DNA of 64,000 nucleotides from SMYC01 sp965197495 (GCA_965197495.1 OZ240210.1:1674001-1738000); one strand, 5' to 3'. Positions 35,787-44,431 are shown, numbered from the stretch's first letter. Translations and numbers: made by a program. Notes: generated by a model from the letters alone, not told the origin.

Positions 35787-37142
35787 TGCCTCTCCTGCCA
35801 TTTCAGTGGATCCTCTCGAGGGTGAGACCGCCACAGTTTAGGTAGACGAGACTGATGAGAGCTTCGGCAGAGTGGAGTCCAAAGCTGCGGTGGCTCAGCA
35901 GCCGGATTTTGTTGTTCATTCCTTCGAGTCGGCCGTTGCTGAGTCTCCACGTGACCCACGCGATGACGCCATCGAAGTGGCTGCGGATCATCTTCGCCGC
36001 GCGTTTGACGGGCTCTATCCTCGAGCTCATAGCGCGCCGCAGCCATCCTCGGAGAAACTTCTTGGCCCATGTCTCGGTTTTGTAGGTGTAGAGGTCCATG
36101 AAGTCGTCGCGCAGAAGCATGGCGCGGTAGAGGCGACGATTAGCTCGCACCTGCTCGCGGAGCACCCGTTTGTCTTTCGCGCTGCGGTTGTGTTTGGCCT
36201 TGAGAAGGGGAAACTTGGTGTTCTTGAGGTTGCGCCGGGCAGTCCCTTTGAGCTCGCGCACCAGCTCGCGCCGGGTCTTATCCACGGCCTCGTTCAGATG
36301 CTTGACGATGTGGAAGCGGTCAAAGATCACCCGTGCCTGAGGAGCCTTTTTGCCGACGACAGTTATGTACGGCTCCCACATGTCCATGCTGACCGCTTCG
36401 AGCTCCGCGGCTCTTTGTGGTCCGAGCTTGCGGAAAAACCGCAGCAGCGTCTTGGCCTTGCGCTCCTTTCCCGCCCAGACGACCCGGCCGCTGAGATGGT
36501 CTATTACCACTGTTAAGTACTTGTGGCGTTTGCGGTAGCTGATCTCGTCCATCCCAATCACCCGCAATCCATCGAGCTCGCGCCGCTCATCCCGCTGCTC
36601 GGCAACCACTCGCTGGATGATCCGTCGCACCGAACGCCACGTCACTCGGAAATAGTTCGCTACGGCGCTGACGTCCGTCCTCTGTGCCAGCCACGCTACC
36701 TCTTGTTCGAAGCTTTTGGTAAAGCGGCTTCCCTTGTCGGCCCAAGGCACCTTTTCTCTGACCACTCCACACCGCCGACATACCACTCGTCGGATCGAGT
36801 AGATAGGTCCGGACTCCGAACAGGTCCAAGTGCCGCCAGTAGCGATTGTAGCGATCTTTGTTCTTGCGGACCTTTCGTCCGCAAATCCCGCACAGAGGCT
36901 TCCTCCTCCGTGGTACTACATCCACCACCACTCTGGCTTTGTCCGCCTGGAAGTGGAAACCTCGGACCCACAGGCCTTGCAATCCGATGAGCTTGTTGAC
37001 TAACGTAGTAACGCGCATCGCGGGAACGTTCTTTTCTCTTTCGGAAAAAAAGATTCTAGCGTTCTCGCCGATGCGCATCTACACATGGCTTACCCTCTCA
37101 ACCCACGGGCCTCACCAAATGCCACTGCCCCTCAGCGGGAGA
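35787..37142 (-). mobile_element. ISL3-type insertion element, copy 1
   Basis: The left end is fixed by comparison with the copy at 62654: both become identical from TGCCTCTCCTGCCATTTCAG onward. The right end is proposed near 37142, where CCACTG...CAGCGGGAGA resembles the reversed left end, directly before repeat copy B. Size is about 1.36 kb. No clear target duplication was seen. The insertion point is the base after the kinase stop codon. Confidence 0.75.
35803..37018 (-). pseudogene. ISL3-family transposase, 5-bp deletion
   Basis: Minus-strand gene starting at ATG 37018 (MRVTTLVNKLIG). The zinc-ribbon part (CGICGRKV, CRRCGVV), helix-turn-helix and DDE domain (VIGMDEISYRKRH, SMDMWEPYI, VIFDRFHIVKH, RLEGMNNKIRLLSHRSFG) are all present. 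Compared with the copy at 62.7 kb, five bases are missing at about 36802, after the YLR position, which shifts the frame. The protein is otherwise nearly identical to the other copy and distinct from the ISL3 gene at 19.5 kb. Confidence 0.88.
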
Positions 37143-37459
37143 CGAGGCTGTGGGAAACGCCCCCACGGTTCTGGTCGTTCAGACCTTGCTCACGACTGAG
37201 TTCTCTTCGAAGCCTGGAAGGGCGTTTTCCATAGCCTCCACTAATCGAGCCCCCCCTTCCTTATTCCATATGAATTAATCTTTCTTGTATATATATCAGG
37301 AGGGGCCTGTGGGCGCTCGTGGGAAACGCGAAGCGTTTTCCAAGCGATTGTGGAAAACGCCGCTCCACGTTTGTACGTGCTCACAACCTTTCCCTAAACG
37401 CCTCTCTCGCCCGGAGTTTCCGGCGTTTTCCACAATCGCGGCAGCGTCCATAGGCCATG
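37140..37459 (+). repeat. Hairpin-rich intergenic repeat, copy B
   Basis: Aligned with copy A (20889-21219). Hairpin 1: 37144-37162 with 37220-37238. Hairpin 2: GGGAAACGC-GAA-GCGTTTTCC at 37321-37341. Hairpin 3: GCGATTGTGGAAAACGCCG at 37344-37362 pairs perfectly over 19 bp with 37421-37439. Loop sequences differ from copy A while the stems are kept, which argues for selection on structure. It begins right at the proposed end of the ISL3-type element. Confidence 0.8.
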
Positions 37460-37541
37460 CCCTCCAACACAAATCAGATCCCCCGAAACGACAGGAGAAC
37501 CGAAGTAATCAGCATTCAGGATCTCTCACGACTCTGAAAAG

Positions 37542-37626
37542 AAAAGGGGATGTGGGGATAAGAGGGGATAAGGGGGATGAAAGACATCCCCACCTCTCCT
37601 CCTATGCCCACCTCCCCTTGCCTTTT
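37542..37626. repeat. G-rich hairpin with G-quadruplex motif, copy 2
   Basis: Four G-runs at 37546-37576 (G4-N4-G4-N6-G4-N4-G5) are followed by a C-rich arm (CCCCACCTCTCCTCCTATGC region) that can pair at about 16 of 20 positions. It is related to the hairpin at 31507-31659 but lacks the outer arms. It lies about 65 bp before the start of the ClC gene. Confidence 0.6.
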
Positions 37627-37669
37627 GGCAGTCCCGAGCGATGCGGAAAGCTGAATGCTGGTTCCGCGC

Positions 37670-37675
37670 TATAAT
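37670..37675 (+). promoter_or_regulatory. Putative -10 box for the ClC-dtd operon
   Basis: TATAAT lies 15 bp before ATG 37691. No clear -35. Confidence 0.35.
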
Positions 37676-37690
37676 GCTCGGCCGCACGAC

Positions 37691-39487
37691 ATGAGCCGAC
37701 TCTCGGACATCACGCACCGCATTCAGGAGCGTGTCCGTGAGTCGATGGCGCACAACGAGAACCAGGTTTTCATGGGGCTCACGCTCGTCATCGGCGCGGT
37801 CGTGGGACTGGCGATCGTCGCCTTCATCGTCGTCACGGATAGTCTCGAGGCGTGGCTCTATGCCGAGGGCGCCGCGCAGTGGCGTCGTCTCGTGACGCCG
37901 ATCGCGGCGACGCTCTTCGTGGGCTATCTTCTTTATCGATTCTTTCCCGACGCGCGCGGTAGCGGTGTCCCGCAGACGAAAGCAGCCATGTTCGCGCGGC
38001 GCGGGCTCATCCCGGGGCGAACGGTGATCGGCAGGTTCATCGCTTCGTCGGTAACACTCGCGAGCGGAATCGCTCTCGGCCGTGAGGGCCCTTCGGTGCA
38101 GATGGGCGCGGGACTCGCTTCGACTATCGGACGCGGGCTCGGGCTGAGCGGCGACAAGCTCCAAATGCTCGTCCCCGTCGGCGCGGCCGCCGCGCTCGCC
38201 GCCGCCTTCAATACGCCTCTCGCCGCGATTCTCTTCGCGCTCGAAGAGATCATGGGGAACTTGCACGCGCCGATTCTCGGCTCGGTCGTCGTCAGCGTTT
38301 TTACGTCGCTCTTCGTGATGCGCCTCTTGCTCGGAAACGAGCCTCTTTTTCACGTCCCCGAATACGAAGCGGTGCACTCAGCCGAGTTCATCGTTTACGC
38401 GCTTTTGGGTATCGTGGGCGGCTTCGTCTCCGTTTTCTTCGTCAAGCTCATGCTGCGCATGCGCGAGAAGTTCTTGAGCATGCCGCGCAGAACGCGCTGG
38501 CTGCAGCCGGCCGCCGGCGGGGTTGTCGTGGGCGTTCTCACGTTCATACTTCCGCTAATTTTTCGCTTCGATTTTCGCTTCGGACATCACACCGTAGGCG
38601 AAGCGCTCAATGGCTCGCTCCCGCTTTCGCAGATGGTCATTCTCCTCGTGCTCAGCGTCTTCGCGACCGCGGTGTGCTACGCCTCGGGAAATGCGGGGGG
38701 CATCTTCGGGCCTAGTCTTTTCATGGGTGCTATGGTCGGCGGCAGTCTCGGGGCCGTCGCGCATGGCTACTTTCCTGATATGACCGCGACCCCTGGCGCC
38801 TATGCGCTCGTCGGGATGGGGACGGCCTTCGCCGGGATCTTGCGTGTGCCGATGGTCTCCGTCATCATGATCTTCGAGCTCACGCACGACTACGCCATCA
38901 TCGTGCCACTCATGATCTCGAATCTCATCAGCTTTTTCGTTTCGTATAAATTTCAGAAGACGCCGCTTTACGAAGCGCTCGCGCTTCAAGAAGGCATCCA
39001 CCTTCCGACCTCCGAAAGCGAGAAGCGCCACCTTCAGGTGCGGCTCGCCATGCGTCCGCCCCACGAGACATTCTCGTCGGACATGACGGTTGCCGATTGT
39101 ATCGAGCGAGCCGGCCATAGCAGCATGCGCGCCTGGCCCGTCACCGACAAGAACGGGGTATGGGGTGTGGTGTCTCTAGAGCAGCTCGAAAAGGCCCACG
39201 ACGAGGATGGGAGCGACGCCAAAGTCGGTAACCTTCTGGACTCCCGCCCTTTTCCTCATTTGCACGCCGACCATTCGCTCGACCTCGCACTCGAGCGCAT
39301 GGGCAAAGTGGGCTACGATCTCTTGCCCGTGGTGAGTCGAGCCAACGTTCACGAGATGGAAGGGGTTTGCTCGCTTCTCGATGTGCTTCGGGCGTTCGGC
39401 GTTCACGGCCGACAACCGGGTGCTCCTCCCGACGCCGATGACGTGGCCGAAGACGTGGCCGAAGACGTGGATCGTCGCGGCGCGTGA
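37691..39487 (+). CDS. ClC-family chloride channel/transporter with CBS domains
   Basis: A 598-residue protein. The membrane part (about residues 25-435) has the ClC selectivity motifs GSGVPQTKA, GREGPSVQMGAG (gating glutamate present) and GIFGPSLFMGA. The C-terminal cytoplasmic part (about 440-585) contains a CBS pair (FSSDMTVADCIERAGHSSMRAWPVTD, and HADHSLDLALERMGKVGYDLLPVV), which normally binds nucleotides and regulates gating. The tail has a short repeated DVAE coding repeat. ATG 37691 is chosen over 37655. Its stop overlaps the dtd GTG start (GTGA). Confidence 0.92.
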   Translation: MSRLSDITHRIQERVRESMAHNENQVFMGLTLVIGAVVGLAIVAFIVVTDSLEAWLYAEGAAQWRRLVTPIAATLFVGYLLYRFFPDARGSGVPQTKAAMFARRGLIPGRTVIGRFIASSVTLASGIALGREGPSVQMGAGLASTIGRGLGLSGDKLQMLVPVGAAAALAAAFNTPLAAILFALEEIMGNLHAPILGSVVVSVFTSLFVMRLLLGNEPLFHVPEYEAVHSAEFIVYALLGIVGGFVSVFFVKLMLRMREKFLSMPRRTRWLQPAAGGVVVGVLTFILPLIFRFDFRFGHHTVGEALNGSLPLSQMVILLVLSVFATAVCYASGNAGGIFGPSLFMGAMVGGSLGAVAHGYFPDMTATPGAYALVGMGTAFAGILRVPMVSVIMIFELTHDYAIIVPLMISNLISFFVSYKFQKTPLYEALALQEGIHLPTSESEKRHLQVRLAMRPPHETFSSDMTVADCIERAGHSSMRAWPVTDKNGVWGVVSLEQLEKAHDEDGSDAKVGNLLDSRPFPHLHADHSLDLALERMGKVGYDLLPVVSRANVHEMEGVCSLLDVLRAFGVHGRQPGAPPDADDVAEDVAEDVDRRGA

Positions 39488-39924
39488 AAGCCGTTGTGCA
39501 GCGCGTCAGCAGCGCGCGCGTCGAGGTCGACGGCGAGCGCGTGGGCGCGATCGATGCGGGGCTTCTCGTGCTGCTCGGCGTGGCCGATGGTGATACAGAG
39601 GACGATGCGCGGTGGATGGCTGAGAAGATCGTCTCGCTGCGTATCTTCGAGGACGAGGACGGCAAAATGAACTTGTCACTCGCCGATGTCGGCGGGTCGC
39701 TTCTCGCTGTGTCCCAGTTCACGCTGCTCGGCGATTGTCGTAAAGGCCGGCGGCCGTCCTTCGTAAAAGCCGCGCGACCTGAGCTTGCGGAGGAGCTCTA
39801 CGAGCGCTTCGTGCGCGTCGTGGCCGAGCGCGCTATCCCAACCGCGAAAGGAAGGTTCCAAACCCACATGGCAGTGTCTCTCGTGAATGACGGGCCCGTG
39901 ACGATATTGGTGGAGAGTCCGTAA
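39484..39924 (+). CDS. dtd: D-aminoacyl-tRNA deacylase
   Basis: A 146-residue, full-length Dtd. It removes D-amino acids (and glycine) from mischarged tRNAs. Motifs: MKAVVQRVSSARVEVDG at the start, the catalytic SQFTLLGDCRKGRRPSF and the cross-subunit Gly-cisPro motif NDGPVT near the C-terminus. It begins with GTG coupled to the ClC stop and ends with TAATG, overlapping the next start. Confidence 0.95.
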   Translation: MKAVVQRVSSARVEVDGERVGAIDAGLLVLLGVADGDTEDDARWMAEKIVSLRIFEDEDGKMNLSLADVGGSLLAVSQFTLLGDCRKGRRPSFVKAARPELAEELYERFVRVVAERAIPTAKGRFQTHMAVSLVNDGPVTILVESP

Positions 39925-40910
39925 TGTCGGCGTGGGCGCTCGTTTTGGTCCTCGCTGCTTGGCAGCCAGAGATCGCCCAGTCGCGGCTTTTTGCTGCGAC
40001 GACGGAGGGCGCGTTCGTGACCTATAGCTGGGGAGAGCACTGGACTCGGCTCCGCCCGGATCTGCGCGGCTTCTCGGGTGAGCTCCGCGCCTTCGCCTGC
40101 CTCGGGTCGAACGTGTTTGCCGGCGGCTCGGACGGGATCTTCGTCTCCGACGATTTCGGAGAAAGCTACCGGCCCGTCGAAGCCTTCGAAGGCAAGAACG
40201 TGACGACGTTTCAGGCGGCGCGCCTGTTCGCGCTCGAGCCCACGCTGTTCGCAGGCACCGCGACAGGACTCTATCGATCGAAAAATGCCGGAGTCGAATG
40301 GGAGCAGATTGGAGCGGACACGATTCGAATGGCCGTCCGTGCTTTGGCTTGGCCAGGGCCGGAGCTCTTCGTCGCGAGCGACGGTGGGCTCTTCGTCTCG
40401 GATGACGCCGGCGATAGTTGGGAGCGTGTCGAAGAGGGGCTTCCTCGTGTCCCGATTCTCTCGATAGCGCTGTCTCAGCTGTTCGGGCTCGACCCTACGA
40501 TCTTCGTCGGGACCCGCGACGCGGGACTCTACCGCAGCTCTGACGGCGGCGCGGCGTTCGAGCTCCTCGAGCACGAGGTGCTCGAGGACAAGTCGGTCGA
40601 GGCTCTTTTCTGGTGGGGCGAGCTCTTGTTGATCGGGACGGAGGATGGACTGCTGCTTTCGAACGACGGCGCGTCGACGCTGCGCGAGGTCGAAACGTTT
40701 CGAGGGCAAGCCGTTCGGACTATCAACGTGCCGTCCCCGGAAGGATTTTCGCAGAGCGACGTTCTCATCGGCACGGATGCGGGTGTCTTCAAGAGCTCGG
40801 ACGGCGCCATGAGCTTTCGCCTGGTGAACGAAGGTATCGGGACACCGCGCGTGCTCGAGCTCGCGACGTTTCCCCAACCTCCGCAAAGCTCCGAGCCGTC
40901 ACGTCACTGA
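39924..40910 (+). CDS. BNR/Ycf48-like beta-propeller protein
   Basis: A 328-residue protein with a short hydrophobic N-terminus (WALVLVLAAW) and repeated propeller blades of the sortilin/BNR type: GLYRSKNAGVEWEQIG, GLFVSDDAGDSWERVEEGL, GLYRSSDGGAAFELLE and GVFKSSDGAMSFRLVNEG. About six blades can be counted. It is probably exported. A role in protein assembly or binding is typical of the fold, but none is assigned here. Confidence 0.75.
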   Translation: MSAWALVLVLAAWQPEIAQSRLFAATTEGAFVTYSWGEHWTRLRPDLRGFSGELRAFACLGSNVFAGGSDGIFVSDDFGESYRPVEAFEGKNVTTFQAARLFALEPTLFAGTATGLYRSKNAGVEWEQIGADTIRMAVRALAWPGPELFVASDGGLFVSDDAGDSWERVEEGLPRVPILSIALSQLFGLDPTIFVGTRDAGLYRSSDGGAAFELLEHEVLEDKSVEALFWWGELLLIGTEDGLLLSNDGASTLREVETFRGQAVRTINVPSPEGFSQSDVLIGTDAGVFKSSDGAMSFRLVNEGIGTPRVLELATFPQPPQSSEPSRH

Positions 40911-40921
40911 CACGTCGCATC

Positions 40922-41470
40922 ATGGAGCTACCTCTGCGATGGCTGGTCTTGGCCGAGGCCGTCCTGGGTCTCGCCACGCTCATATGGGTGCGCTTGAGTG
41001 ATACAGCGCTGCCATACGCACTCACGGCCCGTACCGTCTCTCTTGCGCTTGGCCTCGCGCTCGTTTTCACGCTCTCTAACTACAGTTTGTTCCGCGTCAG
41101 CGCGCGGTTCGCCTTCACGCGACCGGTGCGAGCGTTCTTCGAAGAGGAAATCTTCCCGCTGGTGCGCCAGGCGAGCTTCTTGGATATCGTTCTCGCCTCG
41201 GCCGCCGCCGGTTTCGCCGAAGAGCTCTTGTTTCGCGGCATGCTCATGCCGCGTATGGGACTCGTGGCGTCGAGCTTGCTGTTCGGTTTTCTCCACGGCC
41301 CCGAATACAAGCTCTGGCCGATGGCGCTCTGGGCGTCGATTGTGGGCTTTGGCTTCGGTGTTCTATACGACGAAACGTCGAATCTCGCGGTCCCGATGAT
41401 GGTTCACGGCGTCTATGACGCGTTGGCGCTGACCTATATCCGCTTGACGCCCGCGAAGACAGGTGCCTAG
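40922..41470 (+). CDS. CPBP-family intramembrane glutamic protease
   Basis: A 182-residue membrane protein with the CAAX-protease/bacteriocin-processing (Abi) motifs: AEELLFRGMLMPRMG (Glu-Glu and Arg, about residue 101), FGFLHGPEYK (His, about 122) and the last helix motif VHGVYDALAL. It starts 11 bp after the propeller gene. Its TAG stop lies within the CTAG that forms the left flank of a palindromic miniature element. Confidence 0.85.
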   Translation: MELPLRWLVLAEAVLGLATLIWVRLSDTALPYALTARTVSLALGLALVFTLSNYSLFRVSARFAFTRPVRAFFEEEIFPLVRQASFLDIVLASAAAGFAEELLFRGMLMPRMGLVASSLLFGFLHGPEYKLWPMALWASIVGFGFGVLYDETSNLAVPMMVHGVYDALALTYIRLTPAKTGA

Positions 41471-41684
41471 TGCTCGAACCCACTAATCCTGTCGGTGAAG
41501 TCCTAGGCCATTTTTGGTGCTGACAAGGCGAGCCGACGAAGTAATATCTAGATATGTCGACCGCCTTCCGCAGCGAGCCTGTCGAGCGGAGGGCTAGGCC
41601 GAAGGCCGAACTGGAATTAATGCCGCAACGCAGTCAGCGCCGAAAAGGGCCAGGAATTCACGGCAGGATTAGCGGGTTCGGGCA
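41471..41684. mobile_element. Palindromic miniature element (CTAG-flanked), copy 1
   Basis: A 214-bp element with ends TGCTCGAACCCACTAATCCTG and (reversed) TGCCCGAACCCGCTAATCCTG. The inverted similarity continues for about 60 bp inward. It is flanked on both sides by CTAG (41467-41470 and 41685-41688). A near-identical element lies at 56605-56760 in the opposite orientation. This copy carries about 58 extra bases in the middle. It occupies the gap between the protease stop and the dapF start, and no transposase is encoded. Confidence 0.78.
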
Positions 41685-41698
41685 CTAGTGTGGCGGAC

Positions 41699-42502
41699 AT
41701 GCCGCCCCTCGCTTTCGCGAAGACCGAAGCGCACGGAAACGACTTCATCGTCGTCTCGGAGAAAAGTGTTCGAGAAGCCGCGCCGGATCTCGCGCGTGCG
41801 ATGTGCGACCGCCTGCGGGGCGTCGGCGGCGACGGGCTGATTTTGTTCCGCGTCGACGGCGAGCGCTTCGTGATGACGACCTTCAACAGCGACGGCTCGC
41901 CGGCCGAGATATCCGGGAACGGGCTCCGCTGCCTCGGCGCCTATTTGAGCCATGCGGGCCTCGCGACCGGTCCGGAGATCGAGGTATCGACCGGTGCGGG
42001 CCTCTTGAAGCTGACGGCGCTCGGGCAGAATGACGCGACGTTTCGTTTTCGCGCCGACATGGGGCCGCCGCGAGAGATTGCGGTTGGGGTTCAGCTCGCT
42101 GTCGGCGCCGAGACGTTCCTGGCGACAACGCTATCGATGGGGAACCCACACTGCGTCGTGTTCACGGAGCGCTCGAGACTTCGCGACATCGGTCCGATCC
42201 TGGAGAGCCATCGGAACTTCCCCGATAAAACCAATGTGGAGATCGTCGAGCCGATCGATGGCCGTGCGATCCATATGGCCATCTGGGAGCGCGGCGCGGG
42301 CGAGACGGCATCCTCAGGGACGGGCTCAGCCGCCGCCGCCGTCGCGTCGATCGTAAACGGACATGTAGAAAGCCCGGTCCAGGTACACTGTCCTGGAGGC
42401 ATGATCGAGGTCGCGTGGACGGAAGGCGGGAGCGTTACCGTCACCGGAGATGCGTCGGTCGTTGCTGAAGGGCACTACCTCATTGATTGGAGAACACCAT
42501 GA
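41699..42502 (+). CDS. dapF: Diaminopimelate epimerase-like protein with both catalytic Cys replaced by Ser
   Basis: A 267-residue DapF (GTG 41690 would add three residues). Family blocks are clear: EAHGNDFIVV, RGVGGDGLILF, NSDGSPAEISGNGLRC, LSMGNPHCVVF, and RGAGETASSGTGSAAAAV. In known DapF the acid and base cysteines stand in CGNG and ACG[ST]G. Here they read SGNG (codon TCC) and SSGTG (TCA). Both changes are paired and the frame is intact, so this may be a lineage-specific serine form rather than decay. DapF converts LL- to meso-diaminopimelate for lysine and peptidoglycan. The start lies 14 bp from the miniature element. Confidence 0.8.
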   Translation: MPPLAFAKTEAHGNDFIVVSEKSVREAAPDLARAMCDRLRGVGGDGLILFRVDGERFVMTTFNSDGSPAEISGNGLRCLGAYLSHAGLATGPEIEVSTGAGLLKLTALGQNDATFRFRADMGPPREIAVGVQLAVGAETFLATTLSMGNPHCVVFTERSRLRDIGPILESHRNFPDKTNVEIVEPIDGRAIHMAIWERGAGETASSGTGSAAAAVASIVNGHVESPVQVHCPGGMIEVAWTEGGSVTVTGDASVVAEGHYLIDWRTP

Positions 42503-43041
42503 AGAACACTAGGCAGACCTTGCGATCGATGACCTCGAAATCTTTGTTCGAACAAAAGAAGCTCTGGCTTGAAAGCTTCCGCTTCCGCGATCGCGGCTAG
42601 GAGGTCGCCGCTCTCGCCCAACGTTCTCACGCCTTGATAACGAAGCTCGAAGGGCGCGAGCTCTTCGGGCGTGGCGCCACGGGATCGCGCGATCGAGATC
42701 AAGCCTTCGATCTCGCCGAGACAGCGCGCGAGCTTGCTCACAACGACGCTCTTCTTCATTGTGGATTGCCTGAAGGCTTCGTCCGCGTGCTCCACGGCTT
42801 CGCCAGCGACGAGGATGGCGCTGCGGTAGGCCTTCTCCTCCTCCGCGAGGCGCCGGGCTTCTGCGAGCGCGGCCTCGGCACTTGCGAACGGCTCAGCGGC
42901 AAAGAGGGCAGCTTCCGACGCCCGAGCGACTTCGATCCTTGCCGCGGCCATGTCCAGCTCTTGATTAGGTGGCTGCGCGCAGCCGGCGGCTGAAACGATC
43001 CACAGAAAGGTGCAAAGTCGCGAAGTTTTTCTGAGAAGCAT
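42475..43041 (-). CDS. DUF4398-type lipoprotein
   Basis: A 188-residue lipoprotein (VSAAGC lipobox at about residue 20). The mature part is helical, alanine- and glutamate-rich (ARIEVARASEAALFAAEPFASAE), in the style of DUF4398 envelope proteins. It follows the lyase gene by 2 bp in the same direction, and its end overlaps the convergent dapF gene by 28 bp. Role unknown. Confidence 0.6.
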   Translation of the reverse strand: MLLRKTSRLCTFLWIVSAAGCAQPPNQELDMAAARIEVARASEAALFAAEPFASAEAALAEARRLAEEEKAYRSAILVAGEAVEHADEAFRQSTMKKSVVVSKLARCLGEIEGLISIARSRGATPEELAPFELRYQGVRTLGESGDLLAAIAEAEAFKPELLLFEQRFRGHRSQGLPSVLHGVLQSMR

Positions 43042-43043
43042 GA

Positions 43044-44408
43044 CTAGCTTTTGCGTCGAAGCGTTTTGCGGTAATTCGCGAGGACACGATTGACGAGCGT
43101 CTTCGTCTCGCCCAGATAAGCGCGGTAGTTGACGCAGTCCTCGATTTCTTTTGGGCGGAGGTGCTTCCGCACGATCGGGTGCGCTCGCACGGCGTCGGAA
43201 AAAGAGGCTTCGTTTCGTCGCGCTTCGTCCGAGAGCTCTCTCACGATGGCATGCGCGCGGTCTCTTCCAACCGCAATGGCGAGCTTCATGAGGAGTGCCT
43301 CGGAGCACACGAAGCCTCCTGCGCGCTCGAGATTGCGCTCCATGTTCTCCGGTTTGACGATCAAATTCGCGAGAACACGTTCGGTGAGCTCGAGCTGCGC
43401 GTCGACGAGCAAGCAGCTTTCCGGCACGAACTTCCATGCCGTCTCGCCCTGGCGATGGTCGTCCTCCCACTCGGCGTGAATGTAGTCGAGTGCGGGGAGC
43501 ATGTTCGAGCGCAAGAGCCGTCCGAGAAAAACGACCGATCCTGAAGCGACGGGGTTTTGTTTGTGGGGCATCGCCGAGCTACCGACCTTGCCTTCGGCAA
43601 ACTCCGTCACTTCGTCGACGTCGGTTTGCTGCAAGTTGTAGATGTTCTGCGCGATCTTGCCGAGGGTGGCGGAGAGCATCCCGAGGTGGACGACGAACTC
43701 GGCGAGGCGATCGCCGGCCGTTTTGACGGGGATGGCGGCTACGCCGAGCCCGAGGCGCTTCATCAGCTCTTTATGGATGCGCAATCCTTTGGGGCCGAGC
43801 GAGGCGAGGGTGCCCACCGCGCCGCCGAACTCGCCCACGAGAACGCGCTTTTTGCCTTCTCGAAGCCGGTCTTGCTGGCGCAGGATCTCGTCGAGCCAGA
43901 CGGCCGCTTTGAAGCCGAAGGTCACCGGTAGCGCGTGCTGCCCGTGCGTGCGTCCCGCCATGATTGTGTCGCGATGTTCGTCTGCGAGGCCTGCGAGCAA
44001 ACGCGCCACGGATGCGAGGTTATTCTCGATGATCGCATAGGCATCTTTGACCTGGATGGCGATACCCGTGTCGAAGATGTTCTTGCTCGTCGCGCCCCAA
44101 TGGACATAGCCGGCCGATCGCGGGGACAGTCGGCGCCTCAAGCCGTCCACGAGTGGGACGACGGGATTCCAGGTCTGGTCGAACGCTCGTTTCAGAGCTC
44201 GCAGATCGAGATTTTCGATCCGTGCTTGTTGCTTGATCTCTCTCGCGGCTTTTTTGGGAACGATACCGAGCTCCGCTTCGACCTCGGCGAGCGCGACCTC
44301 GACGTCGAGCCATCGCTGGAGGGTGACGCGATCGTTCCAAAGCTTCCGCATCGCGGCGCTTCCGAAGCGATCCTTGAAATAGAAAGAGTCGAAGACAGTC
44401 GATGGCAT
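43044..44408 (-). CDS. Adenylosuccinate lyase-family protein
   Basis: A 454-residue homotetrameric fumarase/aspartase superfamily lyase. Motifs: YVHWGATSKNIFDTG (substrate-binding TS), AGRTHGQHALPVTFG (His region) and the signature loop GSSAMPHKQNPVASG with the catalytic serine. The HWGATS form and length also fit 3-carboxymuconate cycloisomerase-type members, so purB is likely but not certain. It is in an operon with the upstream coiled-coil gene (23 bp gap) and the lipoprotein downstream. Confidence 0.8.
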   Translation of the reverse strand: MPSTVFDSFYFKDRFGSAAMRKLWNDRVTLQRWLDVEVALAEVEAELGIVPKKAAREIKQQARIENLDLRALKRAFDQTWNPVVPLVDGLRRRLSPRSAGYVHWGATSKNIFDTGIAIQVKDAYAIIENNLASVARLLAGLADEHRDTIMAGRTHGQHALPVTFGFKAAVWLDEILRQQDRLREGKKRVLVGEFGGAVGTLASLGPKGLRIHKELMKRLGLGVAAIPVKTAGDRLAEFVVHLGMLSATLGKIAQNIYNLQQTDVDEVTEFAEGKVGSSAMPHKQNPVASGSVVFLGRLLRSNMLPALDYIHAEWEDDHRQGETAWKFVPESCLLVDAQLELTERVLANLIVKPENMERNLERAGGFVCSEALLMKLAIAVGRDRAHAIVRELSDEARRNEASFSDAVRAHPIVRKHLRPKEIEDCVNYRAYLGETKTLVNRVLANYRKTLRRKS

Positions 44409-44431
44409 CGAGCCGATCCTAGCCCCTCACC

